From NCBI GenBank assembly GCA_044448905.1, contig JBIOHJ010000020.1:1-31284 (forward strand): a DNA stretch of 31,284 bases. The letters are read 5' to 3'. The translations under genes were made by a program, and so were the position numbers. Source of the DNA: JBIOHJ01 sp044448905 (GTDB lineage: Bacteria > Bacteroidota > Bacteroidia > AKYH767-A > OLB10). The notes beneath the pieces were generated by a model, which saw only the letters and a program-made list of their open reading frames with translations, searched no databases and was not told where the DNA came from. Shown here in pieces: positions 15,320 through 23,309 of this stretch (position 1 is its first letter; every line of letters starts with the position of its first letter).

Positions 15320-16825
15320 CTAATTCGCCTCAGCCAGCAGCTTCTTTCCTTTCTCAATAGCGGCATCAATATTTCCAACGAGGTTAAAGGCGGCTTCGGG
15401 ATATTCATCCACCTCGCCATCCATTATCATATTAAAACCTTTAATGGTATCTTCTATCGAAACAATCACGCCTTTTAAACCTGTAAACTGTTCAGCTACA
15501 TGGAAGGGCTGCGACAGGAAACGCTGCACGCGCCTTGCACGGTGAACAATCAGCTTATCTTCATCGCTCAATTCATCCAGACCGAGAATGGCAATAATAT
15601 CCTGCAGCTCTTTGTAGCGTTGCAAAATTCCTTTTACACGTTGTGCGCAATTGTAATGCTCCTCGCCAAGTATGGCAGCCGAAAGAATACGCGAAGTGGA
15701 ATCAAGTGGGTCAACAGCCGGATAAATTCCCAGCTCGGCAATTTTACGGCTCAATACAGTTGTGGCATCAAGGTGCGAAAATGTGGTGGCTGGTGCCGGA
15801 TCGGTTAAATCATCGGCCGGAACATATACTGCCTGCACCGAGGTGATGGAACCGCGTTTGGTAGAAGTAATACGTTCCTGCATCTGCCCCATTTCGGTTG
15901 CAAGCGTTGGCTGATAGCCTACAGCAGATGGCATACGCCCAAGTAAAGCCGATACTTCGGAACCCGCCTGGGTGAAACGGAAAATATTATCAATAAAGAA
16001 TAAAATATCTTTTCCTCCTGATTTTTCATCGCCATCACGAAAGTATTCAGCAACGGTCAAGCCGGATAAAGCGACCCGCGCACGTGCACCGGGAGGTTCA
16101 TTCATCTGGCCGAAAACCAAGGTTGCTTGCGACTGTTCGAGTTCTTTATGGTCAACCTTTGCCAAATCCCATCCACCCTGTTCCATGCTGTGCTTAAAAT
16201 CTTTTCCATAACGGATAACGTTCGATTCAATCATTTCCCTTAGCAAATCATTTCCTTCGCGTGTCCGCTCACCCACACCGGCAAATACCGACATACCCGC
16301 ATAGCTTTTTGCAATGTTGTTAATCAGCTCCATAATGATAACTGTCTTTCCAACTCCGGCACCACCAAACAAACCAATCTTACCTCCTTTTGAATACGGC
16401 TCAAGCAAATCAATAACTTTAATTCCTGTAAAAAGAACTTCTGATTCTGTAGAAAGTTCTTCAAACTTCGGAGCTTCGCGATGGATAGAATAGTTACCAG
16501 TATTAGCCACGGGACCAATACCATCAATAGCCTGCCCGATTACATTAAACAAACGTCCTTTAATTGCATCACCGGTTGGCATTTTAATAGGCATACCGGT
16601 TGCGATAACTTCTAACCCGCGCATCATTCCATCAGTTGAATCCATGGCTATAGTCCGAACGGTATCTTCACCAATGTGCTGTTGACATTCGAGCACAACT
16701 TTTTGTCCGTCAGGGCGGATAATTTCCAATGCATCTAAAATATTAGGAAGTTTTGAGTCTTTCTCGTCAAAAGCCACATCGACCACCGGTCCGATAACCT
16801 GAACTATTTTACCTTTATTTGTCAT
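15320..16825 (-). CDS. atpD: F1 ATP synthase beta subunit
   Basis: This is the catalytic subunit of the F1 head, making ATP from ADP and phosphate on the cytoplasmic side of the inner membrane. The 501-residue product has the P-loop GGAGVGKT at residues 154-161. It also has the GERTREGNDL segment, a Walker B region (DILFFIDNIFRFTQAG), the SALLGRMPSAVGYQPTLATEMG motif and DELSDEDK near the end. The ATG at 16825 gives the normal N-terminus. It is paired only with atpC here. No other F1Fo genes lie in the window, which fits a split ATP synthase gene set. Confidence 0.98.
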   Translation of the reverse strand: MTNKGKIVQVIGPVVDVAFDEKDSKLPNILDALEIIRPDGQKVVLECQQHIGEDTVRTIAMDSTDGMMRGLEVIATGMPIKMPTGDAIKGRLFNVIGQAIDGIGPVANTGNYSIHREAPKFEELSTESEVLFTGIKVIDLLEPYSKGGKIGLFGGAGVGKTVIIMELINNIAKSYAGMSVFAGVGERTREGNDLLREMIESNVIRYGKDFKHSMEQGGWDLAKVDHKELEQSQATLVFGQMNEPPGARARVALSGLTVAEYFRDGDEKSGGKDILFFIDNIFRFTQAGSEVSALLGRMPSAVGYQPTLATEMGQMQERITSTKRGSITSVQAVYVPADDLTDPAPATTFSHLDATTVLSRKIAELGIYPAVDPLDSTSRILSAAILGEEHYNCAQRVKGILQRYKELQDIIAILGLDELSDEDKLIVHRARRVQRFLSQPFHVAEQFTGLKGVIVSIEDTIKGFNMIMDGEVDEYPEAAFNLVGNIDAAIEKGKKLLAEAN

Positions 16826-16943
16826 TTGATTTTGAATAATTTAAGCTGAAAACGGGTTTTAAAAATTGAGGTGCGAAAGTAATAAAAAAGTCTTGAAAGA
16901 AAATTTAATTTTAATTTCGAAAACCAACTTTACAACTTAAGCT

Positions 16944-17882
16944 TTGAACATATATAATTCCCTCCAAGAATTTAAGCCGCTTAAAAACACAGTCGTCACC
17001 ATCGGTACTTTTGATGGGGTACATGTGGGACATCAGAAAATAATAAGCCGGGTAAATGAAATTGCCAGGAACAGCTCGGGCGAGTCGGTTGTACTTACCT
17101 TTTTTCCACATCCCCGCATGGTTTTGTATCCCCATGACCATGGTTTGCTTTTATTGAATACGCTTGAAGAAAAAAAATTGATGCTTGAAGCGTATGGAGT
17201 AAATCATTTAATCATCCATCCTTTCACAAAAGAATTTTCACAAACTTCCGTTACCGGATATGTGCGCGATATTCTTGTGAATAAAATTGGAACAAAAAAA
17301 TTAGTCATCGGTTACGACCATCATTTCGGCAGGAACCGCGAAGGAAGATTAAAGGATTTACAGGAACTGGGAAGTGAGTTTGGTTTTGATGTGGAAGAAA
17401 TTCCGGAGCAGGATATTCATGAAGTAGCAGTAAGCTCAACCAAAATCCGCAATTCGTTATTGGCAGGCGATGTGGCAACTGCCCGCGAATTTTTAGGTTA
17501 TGATTATAGTTTAACAGGAATCGTCATTAAAGGAAAAGGACTTGGCAAAACTTTAGGCTTTCCAACTGCCAATATTCATGTCGAAGAAAATTACAAGCTC
17601 ATTCCTGCTAAGGGAATTTATGCGGTTAGTGTTTCATTTCCGGATTTTCCCCAAACCGAAGAGACGATTGGAATGTTAAGTATTGGCACCCGTCCGACTT
17701 TTGATGATGGTGAAGTTAGCATAGAAGTAAATATTCTGGATTTTAATGATGATATTTACGGAGAAAAAATAACGGTTTACTTTAAGCACCGTTTGCGCGA
17801 TGAATTAAAATTCAAATCAGCCGCGGATTTGGTTAAGCAAATGGAGAAAGACAAAGATGAAACTATACGGCTATTGTCATAA
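16944..17882 (+). CDS. ribF: Bifunctional riboflavin kinase / FAD synthetase RibF
   Basis: RibF makes FMN from riboflavin and then FAD, using ATP, in the cytoplasm. The 312-residue product has the N-terminal adenylyltransferase domain with VTIGTFDGVHVGHQKII and the later YDHHFGRNREG and SSTKIR motifs. The C-terminal flavokinase domain has GIVIKGKGLGKTLGFPTANI and KGIYAVSV. Length is standard. It starts with TTG: a stop codon lies two codons upstream and the first in-frame ATG falls beyond the catalytic FDGVHVGH motif, so no ATG start is possible. It is divergent from atpD, and its last 26 bases overlap the next gene. Confidence 0.95.
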   Translation: MNIYNSLQEFKPLKNTVVTIGTFDGVHVGHQKIISRVNEIARNSSGESVVLTFFPHPRMVLYPHDHGLLLLNTLEEKKLMLEAYGVNHLIIHPFTKEFSQTSVTGYVRDILVNKIGTKKLVIGYDHHFGRNREGRLKDLQELGSEFGFDVEEIPEQDIHEVAVSSTKIRNSLLAGDVATAREFLGYDYSLTGIVIKGKGLGKTLGFPTANIHVEENYKLIPAKGIYAVSVSFPDFPQTEETIGMLSIGTRPTFDDGEVSIEVNILDFNDDIYGEKITVYFKHRLRDELKFKSAADLVKQMEKDKDETIRLLS

Positions 17883-18528
17883 AAAGAGGAGCGATACCTC
17901 CTCCGTCTTCTTCGGGGGAATCGTAAAAAAGCTGGTTGTTGCATTTACAATTGGAATTATTTTCTTCAGTACAAAGACAAATGCACAAAATTTACTAGAG
18001 CCCGAAGAACTAAAGGCTGCTAAAACTTATTCCGATTTGCAGGAAGCGCTTGCAAATCGCGATTCTGTGATTAAGTTAAGTCTTGTAAGAAAAAAATTAA
18101 AAGAATTTCCTGCTGAAGTTTTTACATTTCCCAACTTACAGGTTTTGGTTTTAAGCAGAAATAACATCGCTCAAGTTCCTGCTGATATAAAAAAATTAAA
18201 AAACCTCCAGGAACTCAATCTGAGCAACAACAATCTCACACAATTACCGGCAGAAATTGGTCACCTTAAAAACTTATTGAAATTGAAATTAAACCGGAAT
18301 AAAATTACTTCACTCCCTCCTGAAATCGGCAATCTCACCAATCTTGAAGTATTCGAGATGTGGGATAATGAATTGGACACCGTTCCGGATGAAATAAAGA
18401 ACTTAACTCAATTAAAAGTATTTGAATTGCGCGGAATTCTTTTTTCCGATAACCAGCAAGATGAAATACGCGCCCTGTTACCACATACAAAAATTTACTT
18501 TTCCCCGAGTTGTGCGTGCAAAGAATAG
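17857..18528 (+). CDS. Secreted leucine-rich-repeat protein
   Basis: The 223-residue product contains about five leucine-rich repeats of 23 residues (LQELNLSNNNLTQLPAEIGHLKN and neighbours) at about residues 85-205. A hydrophobic segment VKKLVVAFTIGIIFFSTKTNAQ at 23-44 looks like a signal peptide. It is preceded by about 22 extra residues if the ATG at 17857 is used. That ATG overlaps ribF by 26 bases. No ATG, GTG or TTG is available right before the signal core. The protein is probably exported and binds other proteins; its partner is unknown. The end (SPSCACKE) is cysteine-containing. It converges on the receptor gene with a 3-base gap. Confidence 0.75.
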   Translation: MKLYGYCHKKRSDTSSVFFGGIVKKLVVAFTIGIIFFSTKTNAQNLLEPEELKAAKTYSDLQEALANRDSVIKLSLVRKKLKEFPAEVFTFPNLQVLVLSRNNIAQVPADIKKLKNLQELNLSNNNLTQLPAEIGHLKNLLKLKLNRNKITSLPPEIGNLTNLEVFEMWDNELDTVPDEIKNLTQLKVFELRGILFSDNQQDEIRALLPHTKIYFSPSCACKE

Positions 18529-18531
18529 GGA

Positions 18532-20997
18532 TTAAAATTTCAAACTCACCTGTCCCAAAAAGTTTATTCCTGCCTGCGGGTAATAAAAATTCTCAACCGT
18601 TTCGGCTCCGCCATAAATATAGTTCCAGGTATAGCCGTTTGATTCATAAAACCGGTTAAAAATATTATTCAGCATCAGTCCCAAATTAATTTCTTTGATG
18701 AGCTTTGAATGAAAGGAATAATTTACCTGAACATCGCTTGTGGTATATGCTTTTATTTTTTTTGATTCATCAGAAGTATTATCAAGAAATTGCTTACCCA
18801 CATATTTTGTATTGAAGCTAATTGAAAATTCTTTAAAGGGATTATAAGTAAATATGGCTGAAGAAATGATGTTTGGAGAAAATGCAATATCCGTATTTTT
18901 ATATTCTCTTATCACCTGCACGCCAACATCATAATCATCTATAAACTGGTTGAATGCTTCTATTTTATTTCGGCTCAGGGTAGCGTTTGCGGAAAAAAGA
19001 ATTTGTTTTAACGGTCGAATCTCAAGTTCAACCTCAATACCTGTCCGGTAGCTTTTGTTAATGTTGGTGCGTATATAATTCCCCACATCGTTAACCTCTC
19101 CTGTAAGCACCAGTTGGTCTTTATAATTCATAAAATAAAAGTTGAATGAAATTGCATATTTGCTTTTCTGAAACTGGTAACCGGCTTCCAAATCCTGCAT
19201 GTTTTCTGCTTTGGGTTTGCTTTGTGAAGACGAAGACACATAATCATCGCGTGAAGGTTCTTTGTTTGCAAGACTGAAGGAAACATACGTGTTATGTTCA
19301 TTACCCGGTTTCCAGTTAAACCCGATTTTTGGATTCATAAAATCAAGCTTGTCTTGCCGCGGAACATAATTAAGTACACTATCAAATCCCATAAAATGAT
19401 AACTCACTCTGCGGAATTGCATATCAGCAAGCAAGTTGGTTTTGGTATTTAAATCAAAAATCATTTTTCCGAAAATATTAAAATCAGTTTTTAATGCCGA
19501 ATTGTTTTCATAGCCATATGGAAATTCAGTTAAAGGAAAATATTGAGCGGAAATAATTTCATCTAAATGATCACCATCATATTGATTCCATCCTCCCCCA
19601 ATGGTTAATGAAGTTTTGTTATGCGAATCGTATTGCACCGAATAAGTGGTTCCATAAAAATCATTATCTAACCATTTTCTTCTTATCAGGTTAGTGGAAA
19701 TGATGGTATCATCTCCGATAATTACGTCCGGCAAGCCGTAAAAACTAAATGCCCCTTCCCCATAAGGATCATTTTGTTTTTTATATTCTTCATAATAACC
19801 TTTCCCTTTGGTGTAATGCAACGATGTGTTAAAAATAAATTTATCAGTTAATTGAAGCGAATAATGCAACTGGTAATTATCCTGCTGGTAATCGTCAACC
19901 TGGTTTTTGTACGTATAGAAATTATATGTGCGGCCCGCATTTAATAGGTTAAGAGAATCATCGGAATCCAGCCCATTCCGGATTACATATTCATTCATTC
20001 CTGTTGCATCATTTTTTATTCGCGATTCAGGAGTACCGTACCAGGATTGATATGTAATTTCTTTTCCCGAAAAAATATTTAACCGGACAATTGATTTTTT
20101 TCCGTAATATCCTTCTGAAATATATATGGATTTTAAATCGGAATTGCCGCGATCAATATACCCGTCAGAATTTATTTTTGATAACCGTGCATCAAAAGTC
20201 CAATGATTGTTTAATAACCCTGTGCCAAACGAAATATTATTTTTTATCGTGCCAAATGAACCATGCGCATGATTGGATTCCACATACGATTCGGGATGCA
20301 GGCGGTTGGTTTGAATATTAATACTACCGCCAAATGCCCCGGCACCGTTAGTGGAAGTCCCTACCCCTCTTTGCACCTGCACATTGTCAATTGATGTTGC
20401 AATATCTGGTAAATCCACCCAATACAATTGCTGCGATTCGGCATCATTAATAGGAATTCCGTTTATTGTAACGTTGATTCTTGTTGCATCGCTACCGCGC
20501 ATTCGAATGCCGGTATATCCGATACCATTACCCGCATCAGAGGTAACAACAACCGAAGGAGTGAGTGATAAAATAAAAGGAACATCCTGCCCGAAATTTC
20601 TTTTTGCAATTTCCTCCTTATTAAAATTCTTGAAAGCCATTGCAGTTTTATCGCTGGCGCGCGTGGCTGATACAATCACTTCATCTGCCATTACAATGTC
20701 TCTTGGAAGAAAAACTTCAATATCAACATCATTAGAAATGTCAATTTCTTTTATTGTTGTTTTATAACCTATGAAGCTTATTTGTATTGCTTTTTTACCG
20801 GGCTTAATGTTTTTGAAGACAAATTTTCCATGATTATCTGTTTCGGCAGTAAGAAAAGTTTCTTCAACTATTATATTGGCATCGGGTATCGGTGCCTGCG
20901 TTAAGCTGTCTTTTACAATTCCCTTTATTGTAAACTGAGCAGATGTTTGCAAGAAAATAAAACTCAAAGTCAATAGCGACAAACATTTTTTTTTCAT
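18532..20997 (-). CDS. TonB-dependent outer membrane receptor, probably for thiamine
   Basis: The 821-residue product has a signal peptide (MKKKCLSLLTLSFIFLQTSAQ). A carboxypeptidase-regulatory-like domain follows at about 22-100 (IKGIVKDSLTQAPIPDANIIVEE). The plug domain is at about 105-235 (DEVIVSATRASDK, GIRMRGSDATRINVTINGIPINDAESQQLYWVDLPDI, VQRGVGTSTNGAGAFGGSINIQT), and the rest is a 22-strand-type beta-barrel. The last residue is Phe, as usual for outer-membrane barrels. Such receptors import scarce nutrients with energy from TonB. A TPP riboswitch in the leader and an adjacent PnuT-like permease point to thiamine or a precursor. Iron-siderophore uptake is the main alternative from sequence alone, but the riboswitch argues against it. 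Confidence 0.9.
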   Translation of the reverse strand: MKKKCLSLLTLSFIFLQTSAQFTIKGIVKDSLTQAPIPDANIIVEETFLTAETDNHGKFVFKNIKPGKKAIQISFIGYKTTIKEIDISNDVDIEVFLPRDIVMADEVIVSATRASDKTAMAFKNFNKEEIAKRNFGQDVPFILSLTPSVVVTSDAGNGIGYTGIRMRGSDATRINVTINGIPINDAESQQLYWVDLPDIATSIDNVQVQRGVGTSTNGAGAFGGSINIQTNRLHPESYVESNHAHGSFGTIKNNISFGTGLLNNHWTFDARLSKINSDGYIDRGNSDLKSIYISEGYYGKKSIVRLNIFSGKEITYQSWYGTPESRIKNDATGMNEYVIRNGLDSDDSLNLLNAGRTYNFYTYKNQVDDYQQDNYQLHYSLQLTDKFIFNTSLHYTKGKGYYEEYKKQNDPYGEGAFSFYGLPDVIIGDDTIISTNLIRRKWLDNDFYGTTYSVQYDSHNKTSLTIGGGWNQYDGDHLDEIISAQYFPLTEFPYGYENNSALKTDFNIFGKMIFDLNTKTNLLADMQFRRVSYHFMGFDSVLNYVPRQDKLDFMNPKIGFNWKPGNEHNTYVSFSLANKEPSRDDYVSSSSQSKPKAENMQDLEAGYQFQKSKYAISFNFYFMNYKDQLVLTGEVNDVGNYIRTNINKSYRTGIEVELEIRPLKQILFSANATLSRNKIEAFNQFIDDYDVGVQVIREYKNTDIAFSPNIISSAIFTYNPFKEFSISFNTKYVGKQFLDNTSDESKKIKAYTTSDVQVNYSFHSKLIKEINLGLMLNNIFNRFYESNGYTWNYIYGGAETVENFYYPQAGINFLGQVSLKF

Positions 20998-21023
20998 TTT
21001 AATTATTTTCCTGGTTTGACATT

Positions 21024-21049
21024 TTGCTTTCGGGGGAGCTTGAAAGCAA
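21024..21049 (-). promoter_or_regulatory. 8-bp leader hairpin between riboswitch and receptor start
   Basis: TTGCTTTC (21024-21031) and GAAAGCAA (21042-21049) form a perfect stem with a 10-base loop. It lies between the riboswitch and the ATG at 20997. No T run follows on the minus strand, so it is more likely part of a translation-level switch than an intrinsic terminator. Confidence 0.45.
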
Positions 21050-21067
21050 GTTAAATAAATAAGTCAA

Positions 21068-21158
21068 CCTATTTCCCTGCGCAGGCATTATCCTTATCCA
21101 GGTTCAATGGGTATAATCTCAGAATCCAGATGTTTACAATCTGGATACACCCCTTAAG
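21068..21158 (-). promoter_or_regulatory. TPP riboswitch (THI element)
   Basis: On the minus strand the conserved core is present in order: GGGGTG, a 7-bp P3 stem (ATCCAGA / TCTGGAT), CTGAGA, TACCC, GAACCTGGATAAGGATAATG and CCTGCGCAGGGAA. A short P1 can form between CTTA (21155-21158) and TAGG (21068-21071). This RNA binds thiamine pyrophosphate and lowers expression of the gene downstream, here the TonB-dependent receptor 70 bases away. Confidence 0.95.
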
Positions 21159-21166
21159 AATTAAAG

Positions 21167-21174
21167 CAAAGGTA
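21167..21174 (-). promoter_or_regulatory. Candidate -7 box for the riboswitch-receptor transcript
   Basis: TACCTTTG on the minus strand matches TAnnTTTG exactly. It lies 9 bases before the first base of the riboswitch, a fitting place for a start site. It is downstream of the kinase stop codon, so the receptor can be made without the upstream genes. No clear -33 box. Confidence 0.45.
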
Positions 21175-21184
21175 TAGAATTAAA

Positions 21185-21724
21185 TCATTCTTCCTGTTCG
21201 GAAAAATGTTTTTGAATAAAATTTAAAACATTTTGAAATCTTGCATCACCAACTCCCGAAATAATTTCATGCTCGAAATTTCTTGTTTCGAGTTCGTTTT
21301 TGTACAAATTAAAAAAATGCGCTCTCCGTTGCGGGTTCTCGCGAACAGGGTCATATCGCCATGGTAAATCGGGCATGGTTAATAAATACAAATCGTATTG
21401 AGTTTCAATAATTTTTTCTAAAATCCAATTCGGGCAGGTTTCAAAAACGTCTTCACACCAAATTTTAGCGGTGATAAGTTCGGTATCTGAAAAAATAAAA
21501 CGGTTTGCCTTTACAATTAATTTTTCTTCAAGCAGCAATTGTTCTTTCGAGGTAATTAAAATGTCATTCAAAGTGTAAGGTCTATTTAATTTTTCCATGT
21601 ATTCACGTGCATATTCCGGCACACAAACAGTTTTAAAATATTCAGTAAGTGATTTGCAAAGAGTAGTTTTCCCGGTTGATTCGGGACCAATAAATGCTAT
21701 TCGTATTATACTTTCAGGCTGCAT
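21185..21724 (-). CDS. NadR-like P-loop kinase (AAA_28 type), candidate vitamin kinase
   Basis: The 179-residue cytoplasmic protein has the Walker A motif GPESTGKT at residues 13-20. VPEYAREYMEK, IFSDTELITAKIW and LPWRYDPVRENPQRR follow. These resemble the ribosylnicotinamide-kinase domain of NadR. Such kinases trap a vitamin by phosphorylation after PnuC-type facilitated uptake. Next to a TPP riboswitch, thiamine is the likeliest substrate; nicotinamide riboside is the alternative. The ATG at 21724 overlaps the end of the permease gene by 11 bases and leaves a normal short N-terminus before the P-loop. A longer frame from 21766 is less likely. The overlap suggests coupled translation with the permease. 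Confidence 0.78.
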   Translation of the reverse strand: MQPESIIRIAFIGPESTGKTTLCKSLTEYFKTVCVPEYAREYMEKLNRPYTLNDILITSKEQLLLEEKLIVKANRFIFSDTELITAKIWCEDVFETCPNWILEKIIETQYDLYLLTMPDLPWRYDPVRENPQRRAHFFNLYKNELETRNFEHEIISGVGDARFQNVLNFIQKHFSEQEE

Positions 21725-22283
21725 GAATCTGCTGCTTAAAGGATTTCCTCCAGGCAAACCAGCCATTAACCGCCATCACAAAATACAAAACCGACAATAC
21801 TGAATACATAGGAAGGTCTTTCAGCCAATACATTATTACATACATAGGATTTGCGATCATCCAAAGCAGCCAGTTTTCAATTTTGCGTTTTGCAATCATC
21901 CACTGTGCAATAAAACAAATTACTGTGGCAAGAGAATCCCAAAATGGAAAAGAAGCAATGCTGTAGTTCTTAAAAATAAACCCCATAATAAAAGAGCCTG
22001 AAATAAAAATAATGATAAAAGGCAGGTAAAGATTTTTATCAAGCCAGGATACTTTATCAACAGTAAATTGTTTTTGATTTTTCCATTTTACCCAACCAAC
22101 GATGAGCAAAACAAAATAAACCAGTTGCTGTAGTGTATCGGCAAAAAGAGTTTTATTAAATACAAGGTACGCAGTAATAAGAACATTTATTATACCTATC
22201 GGGAAGCACCAGATATTTTCCTTGATAGTAAGCCATACTCCCGCTACTCCAAAAGCAAATCCTATAATCTCGAGGTTACTCAT
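21714..22283 (-). CDS. PnuC/PnuT family vitamin transporter
   Basis: The 189-residue inner-membrane protein has about seven hydrophobic helices. The PnuC-family pattern appears in GFAFGVAGVWLTIKENIWCFPIGIINVLITAYLVF, YFVLLIVGWVKWKN and the late ENWLLWMIANPMYVIMYW. PnuC carries nicotinamide riboside; the PnuT branch carries thiamine. Sequence inspection alone cannot separate them, but the riboswitch-controlled receptor next door favours thiamine. No riboswitch precedes this gene: only about 60 bases separate its ATG from a TTG that could begin the divergent AraC gene. Confidence 0.88.
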   Translation of the reverse strand: MSNLEIIGFAFGVAGVWLTIKENIWCFPIGIINVLITAYLVFNKTLFADTLQQLVYFVLLIVGWVKWKNQKQFTVDKVSWLDKNLYLPFIIIFISGSFIMGFIFKNYSIASFPFWDSLATVICFIAQWMIAKRKIENWLLWMIANPMYVIMYWLKDLPMYSVLSVLYFVMAVNGWFAWRKSFKQQIHAA

Positions 22284-22376
22284 TCGTTAAATTCGTATAA
22301 TACCTGCTTGCCAATTGTGAAAAATTTCTAATATTTGTAGTTGCAACTTTTATCCCCTGAATATTTTCTACCTTAT

Positions 22377-23309
22377 ATGGATAATGTAAATTTCGATAGC
22401 ATAATTGAAGCGCTGGAAGTCCATTACTATAAGGCGAGCATGCGCGAAGTTTTTACTCCCGTTTTCCTGAATAATACAAAAGAACAGAAAAATATTTTAG
22501 TTCAATCTGTAAAGGGTAGCTTCTATGCCGGCAGAGAAGACAAACTTTTAAAAAATGGAAGTTTTTATTTTATCCCGGTAGGTCAGCCTATTTATTTCAA
22601 GCATGGAAAAAGCAATAATTATAAAGTGTTTACGAATGAAGGCTTCCAATCGCAGGAAGAAAGGGAAAAGTACCTGAAACCGCTTTCATCCATGGATGAA
22701 AACAAAAAAGCAAAAGATGTTTTTTCTATTGCCGGATTTCATGTACGGATACATGGTGCCATTCCGTTTTTCCAGATGCTCGAAATTCCCTGCATGCACA
22801 TTCCGTATGATGAAGAATTCAGCTACCTGATGCAAAACCTGGTGATGGAAGAAGAAATGAGGCGGTTGGGAAGAAGCACGCTGATGAAATGTTATTTGAA
22901 AGAAATGGTTATTCATATTTGCCGTTATTTGTATTCGCGGCCTGAGTTTAAAACAAATATTGAAAAACTGAATTACCTGCTCGACAAAAGGCTTGTTAAG
23001 ATCATCCAGTACATCCAGGAAAATCTTGGTAAAGATTTATCGAATGAAAAAGTGGCTGAGGTTGCTTTTGTTTCGAAAGATTATGTGGGGCAGTTTTTTA
23101 AAACACTAACGGATGGCAACCTGCAGGATTATATTGAAAACCGCAGGCTCGAACAGGCTCACCTGTTATTACGCACCACCAACGATAACGTACAGGAAAT
23201 TGCGCACAAAGTAGGATTTAAAGACCCTGCTTATTTTAGCCGGAGGTTTAAAATGAGGTTTAATGAGAATGCAAAAGAAATTCGCAAGTCCACACAGTTT
23301 ATAGTCTGA
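22377..23309 (+). CDS. AraC family transcriptional regulator
   Basis: The 310-residue product ends with the two helix-turn-helix units of the AraC/XylS family. One is LSNEKVAEVAFVSKDYVGQFFKTLTDGNLQDYIENRRLEQA and the other VQEIAHKVGFKDPAYFSRRFKMRFNENAKEIRKS. The N-terminal 180 residues would be the sensing part; they include SFYFIPVGQPIYFKHG, which is reminiscent of a cupin-like barrel. The ligand is unknown. It is divergent from the PnuC-type gene, so it could regulate that gene. The ATG at 22377 is used; an in-frame TTG at 22341 would add 12 residues. Its end overlaps the GGGPS gene by 11 bases tail to tail. Confidence 0.88.
   Translation: MDNVNFDSIIEALEVHYYKASMREVFTPVFLNNTKEQKNILVQSVKGSFYAGREDKLLKNGSFYFIPVGQPIYFKHGKSNNYKVFTNEGFQSQEEREKYLKPLSSMDENKKAKDVFSIAGFHVRIHGAIPFFQMLEIPCMHIPYDEEFSYLMQNLVMEEEMRRLGRSTLMKCYLKEMVIHICRYLYSRPEFKTNIEKLNYLLDKRLVKIIQYIQENLGKDLSNEKVAEVAFVSKDYVGQFFKTLTDGNLQDYIENRRLEQAHLLLRTTNDNVQEIAHKVGFKDPAYFSRRFKMRFNENAKEIRKSTQFIV

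Noticed and set aside
17857..17930. Frameshift joining ribF and the LRR protein
   Set aside because: RibF ends at the usual place after its flavokinase domain, so the overlap is better read as two separate genes.
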